Shown: positions 1 through 8,299 of the stretch, piece by piece
How positions within the stretch are numbered: the stretch's first letter is position 1
Layout of the letters: each line of letters begins with the position of its first letter
Assembly (NCBI GenBank): GCA_037442685.1
Contig: JBBIPU010000005.1
Coordinates: 1 to 64,000, forward strand
Source of the DNA: Draconibacterium sp037442685
GTDB taxonomy: Bacteria; Bacteroidota; Bacteroidia; Bacteroidales; Prolixibacteraceae
Direction: 5' to 3'
Length of the DNA: 64,000 nucleotides
Notes under the pieces: generated by a model
Database searches by the model: none
Told to the model about the DNA's origin: nothing
Seen by the model: the letters and a program-made list of their open reading frames with translations, nothing else
Position numbers and translations under genes: made by a program

Positions 1-10
1 GATTTTCAAG

Positions 11-83
11 AGCCAATTGCGGGACTCGAACCCGCGACCTGCGCATTACGAATGAGCTGCTCTACCAACTGAGCTAAAGTGGC
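11..83 (-). tRNA. tRNA-Thr (anticodon CGU)
   Basis: Read on the minus strand this folds as a 73-nt cloverleaf: acceptor GCCACTT, D arm with GGTA, anticodon loop TTCGTAA (CGU, decoding ACG threonine codons), T arm GCGGG-TTCGAGT-CCCGC and discriminator U. The 3' CCA is not encoded. Two stem positions do not pair: acceptor 5:68 (C-U) and anticodon stem 29:41 (U-C). It lies at the extreme left edge of the window. The identity is clear; whether this copy is functional is less so. Confidence 0.88.
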
Positions 84-97
84 TTTTTTATTTTTTG

Positions 98-1000
98 TTA
101 CAATCTGCTTTGGGCGTCGGCAATCATTTTTTTCCAGACTGCCTTCTGTTCCTTCAAAGCAGCAACTTTATCAGCAGGATCTGTACGACATTCGAGCAAT
201 ATCCATCCTTTATAATCCATTTTAACAAATAAATCCATCAACTGTTGATACGGATAATCACCAACATTTAATTCACGAACATGACAAATATCGCCGAATC
301 TGTCTTTCACAAGGTTAAAATTATATTCCAGCCCTTTACCAATCAAATCCTGTTCATTACAATTCCAGCAAACCGTTGTTCCTTTATTTTCAACAAAATC
401 CATGATGGTCTTAATATTTGGCAGCTCCTGTGTTCCCTCTCCATGAACTTCAAGACGCAATTGCTGTCCCATATTTAATGCATATTTACCTAAATCATTC
501 AGTGTCCTCCCGATTTGTTCAAGTGTTTTCTCTTTCGGAATTCCTCCATGAAACTGGTTTGGTTTAACTTTTACGCCAGTCCCGCCGATATCTTTGCTTA
601 GCTGCAGCCATTTTTTAGTGGTTTCAATCGAATTTTTCAGTTTATCAGGTTCAGGCCAATCGTATTGTTCATTGGTCCCCATTCCAATAATTTTCACTGG
701 ACTATCTGCAAATTTCTTTTTAACTTCAAGTCTTTCAGCATTATTTAAATCAAGTGTGACACCGTGTGCATGTTCCACTCTTAACTCTACTCCCAAAATA
801 TCAGATTCAGTGCAGTTCTTAATTATTGTTGGTATATCCCAGTCTTTTCCCCATTGGTAAGTCACTAACCCAATTTTCATTTCTGACCCCTTTATTTTAC
901 TGAAAGAGCTTAATAAACCACTTGTCAGAAATGCACCTCCCGTAAGAAGTGACATGTTACGAACAAATTCGAGCCTGGTTTGATTTGATGATATTTTCAT
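98..1000 (-). CDS. Secreted sugar isomerase/epimerase-like TIM-barrel protein
   Basis: A 300-aa protein with an N-terminal export segment (a basic stretch, then hydrophobic SLLTGGAFLTSGLLSSF) and a body resembling the xylose-isomerase-like / AP-endonuclease-2 TIM-barrel family. Candidate metal-site residues are the Glu and His of LEVHGE, the Asn/Glu/Asp of CNEQD, the His of CHVREL and the Glu of LLECR near the C-terminus. Related periplasmic Bacteroidota proteins act on sugars or inositols, but the substrate cannot be read here. The ATG at 1000 is preferred over the TTG at 1018 and has an AGGA-like sequence about 10 nt upstream. It is transcribed alone toward the tRNA-Thr. The arginine pair of a classical Tat signal is absent, so Sec export is more likely. 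Confidence 0.75.
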   Translation of the reverse strand: MKISSNQTRLEFVRNMSLLTGGAFLTSGLLSSFSKIKGSEMKIGLVTYQWGKDWDIPTIIKNCTESDILGVELRVEHAHGVTLDLNNAERLEVKKKFADSPVKIIGMGTNEQYDWPEPDKLKNSIETTKKWLQLSKDIGGTGVKVKPNQFHGGIPKEKTLEQIGRTLNDLGKYALNMGQQLRLEVHGEGTQELPNIKTIMDFVENKGTTVCWNCNEQDLIGKGLEYNFNLVKDRFGDICHVRELNVGDYPYQQLMDLFVKMDYKGWILLECRTDPADKVAALKEQKAVWKKMIADAQSRL

Positions 1001-1087
1001 AATAAATTTCCTGTTCAAAATAATTTTAAAGATACCAATATAAAAAATATGGAATATAACTAATCAACAATATGTGGCAAGTTTTTC

Positions 1088-1095
1088 TATTTTTG
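1088..1095 (+). promoter_or_regulatory. -7 promoter box TATTTTTG
   Basis: An exact match to the Bacteroidota -7 consensus TAnnTTTG, 25 nt upstream of the cyclophilin ATG at 1120. It lies downstream of the in-frame ATG at 1072, which argues against that earlier start. No clear -33 TTG was found. Confidence 0.55.
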
Positions 1096-1119
1096 CACAA
1101 AAATAAAAAACAGACAGAT

Positions 1120-1557
1120 ATGAAAGAAGCAGAAATCCATACCTCAAAAGGAATTATGAAGGTTAGATTTTATACAGAGGATGCACCAAAGAATGTAGCT
1201 AATTTTATAAAACTTGCCGAATCGGGTTTTTATGACGGGCTTACATTTCACAGGGTAATTCCAAACTTTGTAATTCAGGGAGGTTGTCCGGATGGAACAG
1301 GGGCCGGTGGGCCGGGTTATACAGTTGACTGCGAACTTGACGGGAACAATCAATATCATGACAGGGGAGTTCTTTCGATGGCACATGCAGGAAGAAATAC
1401 AGGTGGTTCACAATTTTTTATTTGTCACAACCGTCAGGGAACCCAACATCTCGATCGGCATCACACCTGTTTTGGAAAAGTGTATGAAGGTCTTGAAGTG
1501 ATCGATAAAATCAGGCAGGGAGATTTAATTGAAAAGATTGTGATTGTTGAAGTTTAA
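1120..1557 (+). CDS. Cyclophilin-type peptidyl-prolyl isomerase
   Basis: A 145-aa single-domain cyclophilin that catalyses cis-trans isomerisation of proline peptide bonds during folding. The family signatures are plain: FHRVIPNFVIQGG (catalytic Arg and the Phe/Gln of the active site), GTGAGGPGY, and LSMAHAGRNTGGSQFFI. There is no signal peptide from the ATG at 1120, so it is probably cytoplasmic. The longer frame from 1072 would add 16 residues encoded upstream of the likely transcription start, so it was not used. It is monocistronic, bounded by its own promoter and a strong terminator. Confidence 0.93.
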   Translation: MKEAEIHTSKGIMKVRFYTEDAPKNVANFIKLAESGFYDGLTFHRVIPNFVIQGGCPDGTGAGGPGYTVDCELDGNNQYHDRGVLSMAHAGRNTGGSQFFICHNRQGTQHLDRHHTCFGKVYEGLEVIDKIRQGDLIEKIVIVEV

Positions 1558-1575
1558 CTGATCTGATAAACACTG

Positions 1576-1612
1576 AAAGAGGAAATGGCATTTGTTATTT
1601 CCTCTTTTTTTT
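1576..1612 (+). terminator. Rho-independent terminator after the cyclophilin gene
   Basis: An 11-bp perfect stem (AAAGAGGAAAT at 1576-1586 with ATTTCCTCTTT at 1597-1607), a 10-nt loop and a run of T residues to 1612. It starts 18 nt after the stop codon. Confidence 0.85.
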
Positions 1613-1669
1613 CATAAAATGTTTTTCAATGATTAAAAAAACTTATTTTTCAAATTATTTATTTGTCAG

Positions 1670-2383
1670 ATGATCAAAGAATATCAGTTTTCGTTTAAAG
1701 AACTGGGAATAACAAACAAGGACATTGAGGAATTAATGGGATTCGAAAATGGTGTTATTCCTGATCCGTTTCCTGAATTAATTCAACAGGCTTTAGCAAA
1801 TGCACCGTCAATATGCAATATCAGAGGTGGTTATAAAATTTTCGGTTCGAATGAATGCAAAATTGAGAAACACTCTGTCAACATAAACGGTCATGTCTTT
1901 AATCCATCTAAAATTGTAATTACCCAATTTAAACATGCCTCCTCATTTGCAATTTTTGTTTGCACTGCAGGGAAAGAAATTACGGAACATTCAAAAAGAA
2001 TATCGGAAAACGGAGACCCGGTCAATGGTTATGTATTTGATATTATCGGCTCGGTAGCTGTTGATAAAGCCACTGATCAACTTCAGGAAAAGCTTGAAGA
2101 GGAAATAAAAACCCGGGGATTGAGCATTTCAGACAGGTTTTCACCAGGTTATTGCGAATGGAGTGTTTCGGAACAACATTTATTATTTGATCTTTTACCT
2201 GTTGATTTCTGCGGAATTTCGCTTTCCAAAAGTGCATTAATGTCACCGATAAAATCGGTAAGCGGAATAATCGGAATTGGAAACCATCTGAAAAAGAAGG
2301 GCTATCAATGTTTCTGGTGCAGCGAAAAAGACTGTATTTACGGCATTATCAGACGGCAGAAAATGACTAAAAAAAAACCATAA
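1670..2383 (+). CDS. Stand-alone methionine-synthase activation-domain protein
   Basis: A 237-aa protein resembling the C-terminal reactivation domain of cobalamin-dependent methionine synthase (MetH), which binds S-adenosylmethionine and lets oxidised cobalamin be reductively remethylated. The core signature is RFSPGY at about residues 157-162, matching the R-x-x-PGY SAM-binding motif, followed by a GISLSKSALMSPIKSVSG segment that aligns with the domain's Met/Ser-rich region. The C-terminus has three cysteines in CFWCSEKDC. No catalytic MetH modules are present in the window. It may serve a split MetH or another corrinoid methyltransferase; which one is unknown. It is monocistronic. Confidence 0.7.
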   Translation: MIKEYQFSFKELGITNKDIEELMGFENGVIPDPFPELIQQALANAPSICNIRGGYKIFGSNECKIEKHSVNINGHVFNPSKIVITQFKHASSFAIFVCTAGKEITEHSKRISENGDPVNGYVFDIIGSVAVDKATDQLQEKLEEEIKTRGLSISDRFSPGYCEWSVSEQHLLFDLLPVDFCGISLSKSALMSPIKSVSGIIGIGNHLKKKGYQCFWCSEKDCIYGIIRRQKMTKKKP

Positions 2384-2519
2384 AAACTGTTGTATAATTC
2401 AATTCTAAAATCTTTATTTGTTGAGTTATTTTTTATTAGAATTATTTTTTCGACACAAAGACTGTAGATTTAAGCAACTTAATTTTTAAACCAGGTTATT
2501 TCGAACATACCAAATCGTT

Positions 2520-2912
2520 ATGAAAATAAATAAACCCAGAGTAATTAAAGATTATAATAAACTTGACAAGGAACTTCAGCAGCAGATCAAACTTATTTAT
2601 GCTGATGGTTTTGCTGATCACCTGATTCATTTTTTTGACAAAAACGGCTTAAAAATAACTGTTCTCCCTTTTGAAACCGAGGACAAATATTATATGCTCC
2701 GGATGACGGAAAATGAAGCTGTTCAGATTGTTGACGATGATGAGGATTTTGATGAAGATGGATTCCTCAAAACAGAAGTCAAGCAGGATTATGAAGACAA
2801 ATATGGCGACATGGACCATATTGCCGATCAGATGTCAGACGACGATGACATTGATGATGATAAATATGACGATGATGATGTTGATGACGGCGGAGACGAT
2901 GATGAAGATTAA
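2520..2912 (+). CDS. Small protein with an aspartate-rich C-terminal tail
   Basis: A 130-aa protein with two parts. Residues 1-70 are an ordinary folded-looking region (IYADGFADHLIHFFDKNG, then a beta-rich FETEDKYYMLRM). From about residue 72 the chain is dominated by Asp and Glu and ends in Asp runs broken by Ile, Tyr, Val and Gly. The tail is encoded by a GAT/GAC-rich stretch (about 2730-2910). Such a polyanionic tail could bind cations or mimic nucleic acid, but no function can be assigned. Similar acidic-tailed small proteins recur in Bacteroidota as conserved hypotheticals. It is followed by a strong terminator. Confidence 0.75.
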   Translation: MKINKPRVIKDYNKLDKELQQQIKLIYADGFADHLIHFFDKNGLKITVLPFETEDKYYMLRMTENEAVQIVDDDEDFDEDGFLKTEVKQDYEDKYGDMDHIADQMSDDDDIDDDKYDDDDVDDGGDDDED

Positions 2913-2937
2913 TCGCTTATAAAACATTAATAAACAG

Positions 2938-2967
2938 AAAAGGGTTTGCCATGGCAAACCCTTTTTT
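2938..2967 (+). terminator. Bidirectional terminator between the acidic protein gene and yqeY
   Basis: A perfect palindrome (AAAAGGGTTTGCC, centre CCATGG, GGCAAACCCTTTT; 2938-2965) followed by Ts on the plus strand and preceded by As. It can therefore end transcription from both the convergent plus-strand gene and the minus-strand dcw/yqeY operon. Confidence 0.85.
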
Positions 2968-3025
2968 CTAACATAAATGGTTGGTTATTTCTGAAAGGCA
3001 CTGCTACACCTTCCTTCTTAAATTT

Positions 3026-3475
3026 TTACTGTAACAAATTTTTAACTTTTGCCGAAATGTCTTTACCATCGGCAAGTCCGGCAAGTTTCTTTGAAGCTAT
3101 TCCCATTACCTTTCCCATATCTTTTATCGATGTTGCCCCCAGTTCAGTAATAACTGCTTTAATTCTGGCAGTTAATTCCTCATCCGAAAGTTTTACAGGA
3201 AGGTAACTTTCAAGAACAGAAACCTGCATCATTTCCTGCTCGTACAGATCATTTCTTCCCTGCTGCTGATAAATAGCTGCTGATTCGGCTCCCTGTTTTG
3301 CCAGTTTCGAAATAATCTTAAGAACTTCGTCGTCGTCAAGTTCGCTGCCTGCGCCTTTCAGCGATCTGGCCTCGATGATGACTTTTTTAATGTTCCGCAA
3401 TGTTTCAAGTTTTTCCTTTTCACGCGATTTCATTGCATCTTTCAAATCCTCGTTTATTTTGTCTGATAATGTCAT
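3026..3475 (-). CDS. yqeY: GatB/YqeY-domain protein
   Basis: A 149-aa protein of the YqeY family, related to the tail domain of the GatB subunit of Asp/Glu-tRNA amidotransferase. Typical features are the N-terminal helical region with LETLRNIKKVIIEA, the middle segment QGRNDLYEQE, the YLPVKLSDEEL motif at about residues 91-101, and the C-terminal DMGKVMGIASKKLAG. Length is normal for the family. It is the last gene of the dcw transcript, 11 bp after ftsZ. Its cellular role is unclear; a tRNA-related function is inferred from the domain only. Confidence 0.9.
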   Translation of the reverse strand: MTLSDKINEDLKDAMKSREKEKLETLRNIKKVIIEARSLKGAGSELDDDEVLKIISKLAKQGAESAAIYQQQGRNDLYEQEMMQVSVLESYLPVKLSDEELTARIKAVITELGATSIKDMGKVMGIASKKLAGLADGKDISAKVKNLLQ

Positions 3476-3486
3476 AGTTGTATTTT

Positions 3487-4881
3487 TTAATCTACCTGAC
3501 CGTGCAGATAGGCGTTTTTATCGGATATTCTGTTTTCGCTTGAAACTGTTAAGGTTGATTTCGGTCTTTTGTACCTCGGATCGTTCATCCGAAGCTGCCT
3601 GCGCTGGTACGCCGGAATGGCTTCAAAACTGTCAATATCTTTTTCGCTCATGGCCGTGTAATCCGCATCAACGGGCTTTCTGTCGTAAACATGGCGTTCT
3701 TTGGTTGTTCCGGGATACAAGGATTCAAAATCATCATCCTCTTTCTTTTTATTATCAGAAATACTGAATTCAACCTGCTTTTGTTCAACAACAGGCGGAT
3801 CCATTCTGACCGGTTTTTCAGTTGCAAAAACTCTCTTTGCAGGTTCTTCTTCATTTAACTGATGTTTTTCCTTTTCAACAACTGGTTCCTTTTTTAATTC
3901 AGGAATACTGCTTGTTTTAAAACCTGTGGCAATGATAGTTACCGAAAGACTTTCGCCCAAAGAATCTTCCTTGCCATTTCCCCAGATCAGATCGGCATCG
4001 AAACCTGCTTTGTTCTGAACAATATCAGTAATCAGGCCCACTTCGTCCATCGTAACCTCGTGAGTACCGGAAGTAATATTCAAAAGAATATTTTTTGAAC
4101 CGCGAATGTCGTTATTATTCAGTAAAGGCGAATTCAAAGCACTTTCAACGGCTTCCTCTGCCCTGTTCGGCCCGTTTGCGATTCCTGTTCCCATTATTGC
4201 CAGGCCGCTGTTGCGCATTACAGTTTCAACATCGGCAAAATCCACATTGATATAACCGGGAACAGTAATTATTTCGGCAATTCCTTTTGCTGCGGTGGCA
4301 AGAACATTGTCGGCCCTTGAAAATGCTTCGGAAATACCAAAGTCGCCGTACATTTCGCGAATTCGTTCGTTGTTGATCACAAGCAGAGAATCGACATAAT
4401 TTTCCAGTTCGGCAATACCTTCGGCAGCCTGTTTGATTCTGCGCCGTCCTTCGTTCCTGAATGGGATTGTAACAATGCCAACAGTCAAAAAACCCGCTTC
4501 TTTACATGCTTTCGCGATAACCGGAGCAGCACCGGTTCCGGTTCCGCCTCCCATTCCTGCAGTTATAAAAACCATTTTGGTATTATTCGCGAGAACTCTT
4601 TTTACATCATCAATATTTTCAAGTGCGGCTTCCCTGCCAACTTCGGGTTTGTTACCGGCACCTCGTCCTTCAGTGAGCGATGCGCCCAGCTGTACCCTGA
4701 TTTCCACAGGGCTTGATTCCATTGCCTGAGCGTCGGTGTTGCAAACCATAAAATCGACATCGTGAATGCCTTGCCGGTGCATAAAATTAACGGCATTCCC
4801 GCCTCCGCCTCCGACACCTATCACTTTTATCTCAGCACCCTGGCTTTTTTGTTGCACTTTATTTGCCATATTTTCTTCCAT
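3487..4881 (-). CDS. ftsZ: Cell division protein FtsZ (copy with canonical C-terminal tail)
   Basis: A 464-aa tubulin-like GTPase that forms the division ring. The GTP-binding signature GGGTGTGAAP is at residues 111-120 and the catalytic T7 loop NVDFADVET at 212-220, with both catalytic aspartates present. After the globular domain (to about 321) comes a charged linker of about 100 residues, then IPAYQRRQ at 422-429, which resembles the conserved peptide that binds FtsA/ZipA-type partners, and an end (SDKNAYLHGQVD) like that of other Bacteroidota FtsZ proteins. It follows a second complete ftsZ by 31 bp. This copy is the more likely orthologue of the usual single Bacteroidota FtsZ. An alternative start is Met5. 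Confidence 0.96.
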   Translation of the reverse strand: MEENMANKVQQKSQGAEIKVIGVGGGGGNAVNFMHRQGIHDVDFMVCNTDAQAMESSPVEIRVQLGASLTEGRGAGNKPEVGREAALENIDDVKRVLANNTKMVFITAGMGGGTGTGAAPVIAKACKEAGFLTVGIVTIPFRNEGRRRIKQAAEGIAELENYVDSLLVINNERIREMYGDFGISEAFSRADNVLATAAKGIAEIITVPGYINVDFADVETVMRNSGLAIMGTGIANGPNRAEEAVESALNSPLLNNNDIRGSKNILLNITSGTHEVTMDEVGLITDIVQNKAGFDADLIWGNGKEDSLGESLSVTIIATGFKTSSIPELKKEPVVEKEKHQLNEEEPAKRVFATEKPVRMDPPVVEQKQVEFSISDNKKKEDDDFESLYPGTTKERHVYDRKPVDADYTAMSEKDIDSFEAIPAYQRRQLRMNDPRYKRPKSTLTVSSENRISDKNAYLHGQVD

Positions 4882-4912
4882 TTCTGTTTATTTAATGTTT
4901 TTCAGGGATCTG

Positions 4913-6244
4913 TTACATTGGCTGATCATCATCATCTTCGAACAACTTGCTCAGCCCGAAATTTTTAAAGAACCAATTATCCACATTCGCTTCAGGAACA
5001 GGTTTTTCCTGTTTTTGTTTCTTCTGGCTATTTCCTTTGATACGTTCCATGAATGAGTGGCTTTTATTCTGTACCCTGAACTCAGGAATTTTTGTTTCTT
5101 CTTCCATAACCTGTTCAAAATCAAACTCGCGTATCACCTCTTTTTCAGTTTCTTCGTGAATGTTGTTTTGAAAAACTTCAAATTCCTTTTCAACCGTTTC
5201 TTCCTCATTTTTTGCAAAAGTGTTTAATCCAAACTTCTCTGGTTCAACTTTTGGTTGAAGTATTTGATTCGGATTGGTAATAAAACCGGTTGCCAGGATG
5301 GTGACACTAATTTTATCATCAAGCGATTCGTCATAACCATTACCCCAGATAATATCGGCTTCCTGACCTGCACGTTCCTGAAGTGTTTCAATTATTTCCC
5401 CGATTTCGCCAATCGTAATCTCCTGTTTTCCTGAAATGATGTTCAATAAAATATTTTTTGTCCCGTAAATATCGTTGCTGTCGAGCAGAGGCGATTCGAG
5501 GGCCTGGTTAACTGCTTCCATGGCTCTTCCTTCTCCTGTTGCAAAGCCTGTTCCCATGATAAAAACCTTGCTCTTCTGCATAACAGTCTTAACATCGGCA
5601 TAATCGATATTAACATTTCCATGCACTGTGATGATTTCTGCAACGCCTTTTACTGCGGTAGTAATGATATTGTCGGCCATTTTAAACGCCTGTCGGGTCG
5701 GTAAATCACCGTATATATTATGAAGCCGCTGATTGCTGATAACAAGCATACTATCAACATATTCCGCCAGCTTATTGATACCTTCCATGGCCTGACCGTA
5801 CCGCTTTTTTCCCTCAGCGGGTGAAGGAATTGTGACCACGGCAATGGTGAGGATATCCAGTTCGCGGGCGAGGCTTGCAATTACCGGAGCCGCCCCGGTA
5901 CCGGTTCCGCCTCCCATTCCGGCTGCAATAAACAGCATTTTGGTGTTATCCTCGAGCACAGCCTTGATGTCCTCGTAATTCTCACGCGCGGCTTCTTCAC
6001 CCATTTGGGGCTGATTGCCTGCTCCACGACCTTCGGTTAAAGTAACCCCAAGTTGAATCTTTACCGGGACAATGCTGGTTTCGAGGGCCTGGGCATCGGT
6101 ATTACAAATAATGTAATCTACTCCCTGAATTCCTTCTTCACACATGTGATTAACCGCATTACATCCACCACCGCCAACTCCAATCACTTTGATAATTGAA
6201 GAGGTTGATTTCGGAAATTCAAAATTTACTAATTTTTCGGTCAT
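4913..6244 (-). CDS. Second FtsZ paralogue
   Basis: A 443-aa FtsZ that aligns without gaps with its neighbour over about residues 17-321 (by eye roughly half identical). GGGTGTGAAP (111-120) and the T7 loop NIDYADVKT (212-220) are intact, so GTP binding and hydrolysis look possible. The tail differs completely: a Glu-rich linker, no IPAYxRR-type partner peptide, and an aromatic/hydrophobic segment NWFFKNFGLSKLF followed by an Asp-rich end. It sits 12 bp after ftsA, in the place the usual ftsZ occupies. It probably co-polymerises with or regulates the canonical copy, or supports another filament; this is inference. It is not a pseudogene. Confidence 0.93.
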   Translation of the reverse strand: MTEKLVNFEFPKSTSSIIKVIGVGGGGCNAVNHMCEEGIQGVDYIICNTDAQALETSIVPVKIQLGVTLTEGRGAGNQPQMGEEAARENYEDIKAVLEDNTKMLFIAAGMGGGTGTGAAPVIASLARELDILTIAVVTIPSPAEGKKRYGQAMEGINKLAEYVDSMLVISNQRLHNIYGDLPTRQAFKMADNIITTAVKGVAEIITVHGNVNIDYADVKTVMQKSKVFIMGTGFATGEGRAMEAVNQALESPLLDSNDIYGTKNILLNIISGKQEITIGEIGEIIETLQERAGQEADIIWGNGYDESLDDKISVTILATGFITNPNQILQPKVEPEKFGLNTFAKNEEETVEKEFEVFQNNIHEETEKEVIREFDFEQVMEEETKIPEFRVQNKSHSFMERIKGNSQKKQKQEKPVPEANVDNWFFKNFGLSKLFEDDDDQPM

Positions 6245-6256
6245 ACTTGAATGTAT

Positions 6257-7546
6257 TTATTTCATTGGAATATCTTCATTTTCATCATCAACCAGGTCGA
6301 GAACCCCCTGAACAACCTTGTTAAACCAGGGAGACAATTTCCCGGGTTCCTTTGGCTTTTTAATTTTTTCGGGTTTCTCTTTTTTGGGCACTTCTGCAAC
6401 CACCTTATTTTCAATAAGACTTAAAAGGCCAAGCGCTGTATAATTTTCGGAGCTTTGAATTTCCCTGTGTTTTTCATGCAAACCCAAAACAAGGTTTCCC
6501 TTCCGTGCATCAAGTCCTGTTCTGAACTTTACAAGTGAAACTATATTTTCAAGATTCGAAGTTCCACCAGTCAGCACAATTCCTGCGCCCAACTGGTCGG
6601 CAATTCCAGTCTTTTCAATCTGAAAATTAACACTGTCAATAATTTCCTCAATCCGGGCCTGAATAATAAATGCAAGACTTTTAAACGAAATTTCCTTGGG
6701 TTCCCACCCGCTGTGTCCCGGAATCGTAACCACTTTCTGATCATCGGCAAAATCGCCTAAAGCCTGTCCATACTGAATTTTCAGTTGTTCAGCCCATTTC
6801 AGTAAAATCGAACAACCCTCTTTAATATCGCTGGTGACAACATCGCCGCCAAAAGGAATTACTGCAGTATGTATCAATTTTTTATCGTGAAAAATTGCCA
6901 TGTTTGTTGTGCCACTGCCGATATCGAGAACAATGACACCCATTTCCTTTTCATCTTTTGTAAGGACTGACTCGGCAACTGCCAGTGTTGACAACGAAAT
7001 TTTCACCAGTTTTACTTCGAGTTTTCCAAATACCCTGAGTAGATTAAGCCAGTAACTGTTTGGCATTACAAGGAGTTTGAAATTTGCCTCGATCTTTTTA
7101 CCGGTGCTCCCAACCGGATTTTCCATTACTTCGTTGTCGATAACAAACGAAACAGGAATGACCTCGACCAGTTTGAAACCTTCTTCAATTTCAGCATTTT
7201 TTGCCTGATCGTACAAACTATCAATATCGGCTTTACTCACAATCCCGTCTTCGGAAGTAAACTTAACACGCTGAAAATGTATTGTTTTCATGTGCTGCCC
7301 TGCATAAGCGACATGCACCTCAGCAATCTTTTCACCCGTTTTTTGCTCCAGATTATCGAGTAATTCTTTAACCGAAACCGCAACTTCCTCAATATTAAAA
7401 ATAATTCCACGCTTTACACCCTTTGACCTGATTTTAGCTACGGCTGAAATTTCCAATTTTCCGGCCTCATTTTTTGCACCGGCAATGGCAACCAGTTTTG
7501 AAGTGCCAATATCGACTGCTACCGAAAGTTTACTTTTTAAAGTCAT
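6257..7546 (-). CDS. ftsA: Cell division protein FtsA
   Basis: A 429-aa actin-like protein that tethers FtsZ to the membrane and recruits late division proteins. The ATPase motifs are visible: phosphate-1 VAVDIGTSKLVAIAG near the N-terminus, phosphate-2 VIVLDIGSGTTNMAIF near residue 210, and the adenosine motif GIVLTGGTSNLENI near 325. The C-terminus carries a Lys/Pro-rich linker and an amphipathic segment (SPWFNKVVQGVLDLV) fitting the membrane-targeting helix. It lies 3 bp downstream of ftsQ and 12 bp upstream of the second ftsZ, so it is clearly part of the operon. Confidence 0.95.
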   Translation of the reverse strand: MTLKSKLSVAVDIGTSKLVAIAGAKNEAGKLEISAVAKIRSKGVKRGIIFNIEEVAVSVKELLDNLEQKTGEKIAEVHVAYAGQHMKTIHFQRVKFTSEDGIVSKADIDSLYDQAKNAEIEEGFKLVEVIPVSFVIDNEVMENPVGSTGKKIEANFKLLVMPNSYWLNLLRVFGKLEVKLVKISLSTLAVAESVLTKDEKEMGVIVLDIGSGTTNMAIFHDKKLIHTAVIPFGGDVVTSDIKEGCSILLKWAEQLKIQYGQALGDFADDQKVVTIPGHSGWEPKEISFKSLAFIIQARIEEIIDSVNFQIEKTGIADQLGAGIVLTGGTSNLENIVSLVKFRTGLDARKGNLVLGLHEKHREIQSSENYTALGLLSLIENKVVAEVPKKEKPEKIKKPKEPGKLSPWFNKVVQGVLDLVDDENEDIPMK

Positions 7547-7549
7547 ATT

Positions 7550-8299
7550 TTATCTTCTTTTTGCTACCACCTGATTATTATATTTCACACTGATCCTTTC
7601 GTATTTGTCCCAGTTATTGTTTGCCAGGACCTGCCTGTAGAATTCCTTCATTATCAGAAGTTTTTCGCTATAATTTTCTGTATCACCAAGTTCGATTATA
7701 TGTCCGCCTACCAGCGGAGTAAGCAAAACGTCGCCGTCACCTTCAACATAAATCTGTTTGAGCTGGGCTTTCCAGAAATCGTTGTCTTTAACGTAAAGGA
7801 CAAAAGGTAAAAGTTTCTCTCTTGCAAAATCTTCAGAAACCGAACCTGAAGCAACAAGAACGTTGGTTGAATAGCTTAATGACGCCGGAAAGCGCACCCC
7901 GTTTTTATCGAGATAATAATTATTGTCGGAAGTCAACACCCGTAAAACAGGCTTCCTGTTTTTTACCTTAACAACCAGAACTCCCTTGTATTTTCCTTTT
8001 TCACTGACCATTAACTTGTAAACATCGGCAGATAATATTGCAGGTATTTTTTCAATTTTCTTCTCAAAAATTTCCGAATTGATCTTTTCAAGTGTTTTAC
8101 TGAACAGTTTTCTATCTGTCGATTTTACCAGGCTGATCAGTCTGTCCCTGTCAACATTTATGGTTTCATTTTTATCGAAAACAACCTGGACTTCGCTGCA
8201 AACAATATTCCTGCTTTCGATGGATGTAAAAGCAAGAGTGCCGATGATGAAAATCATCAACACAAGAAATCCGGTTAATTTCAATAGTTTACGAAACAT
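7550..8299 (-). CDS. ftsQ: Cell division protein FtsQ
   Basis: A 249-aa bitopic protein: a short cytoplasmic start, a transmembrane helix (LTGFLVLMIFIIGTLAF, about residues 8-24) and a periplasmic part matching the POTRA-plus-beta arrangement of FtsQ/DivIB, which links the cytoplasmic division ring to septal wall synthesis. Sequence conservation in this family is low; the call rests on topology, length and its place between murC and ftsA, which is fixed in Bacteroidota. Its start codon overlaps the end of murC by one base. Confidence 0.85.
   Translation of the reverse strand: MFRKLLKLTGFLVLMIFIIGTLAFTSIESRNIVCSEVQVVFDKNETINVDRDRLISLVKSTDRKLFSKTLEKINSEIFEKKIEKIPAILSADVYKLMVSEKGKYKGVLVVKVKNRKPVLRVLTSDNNYYLDKNGVRFPASLSYSTNVLVASGSVSEDFAREKLLPFVLYVKDNDFWKAQLKQIYVEGDGDVLLTPLVGGHIIELGDTENYSEKLLIMKEFYRQVLANNNWDKYERISVKYNNQVVAKRR

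Noticed and set aside
2713..2922. Second frame in the acidic protein gene (Met/Thr-rich)
   Set aside because: It is the +1 shadow of the GAT/GAC repeats.
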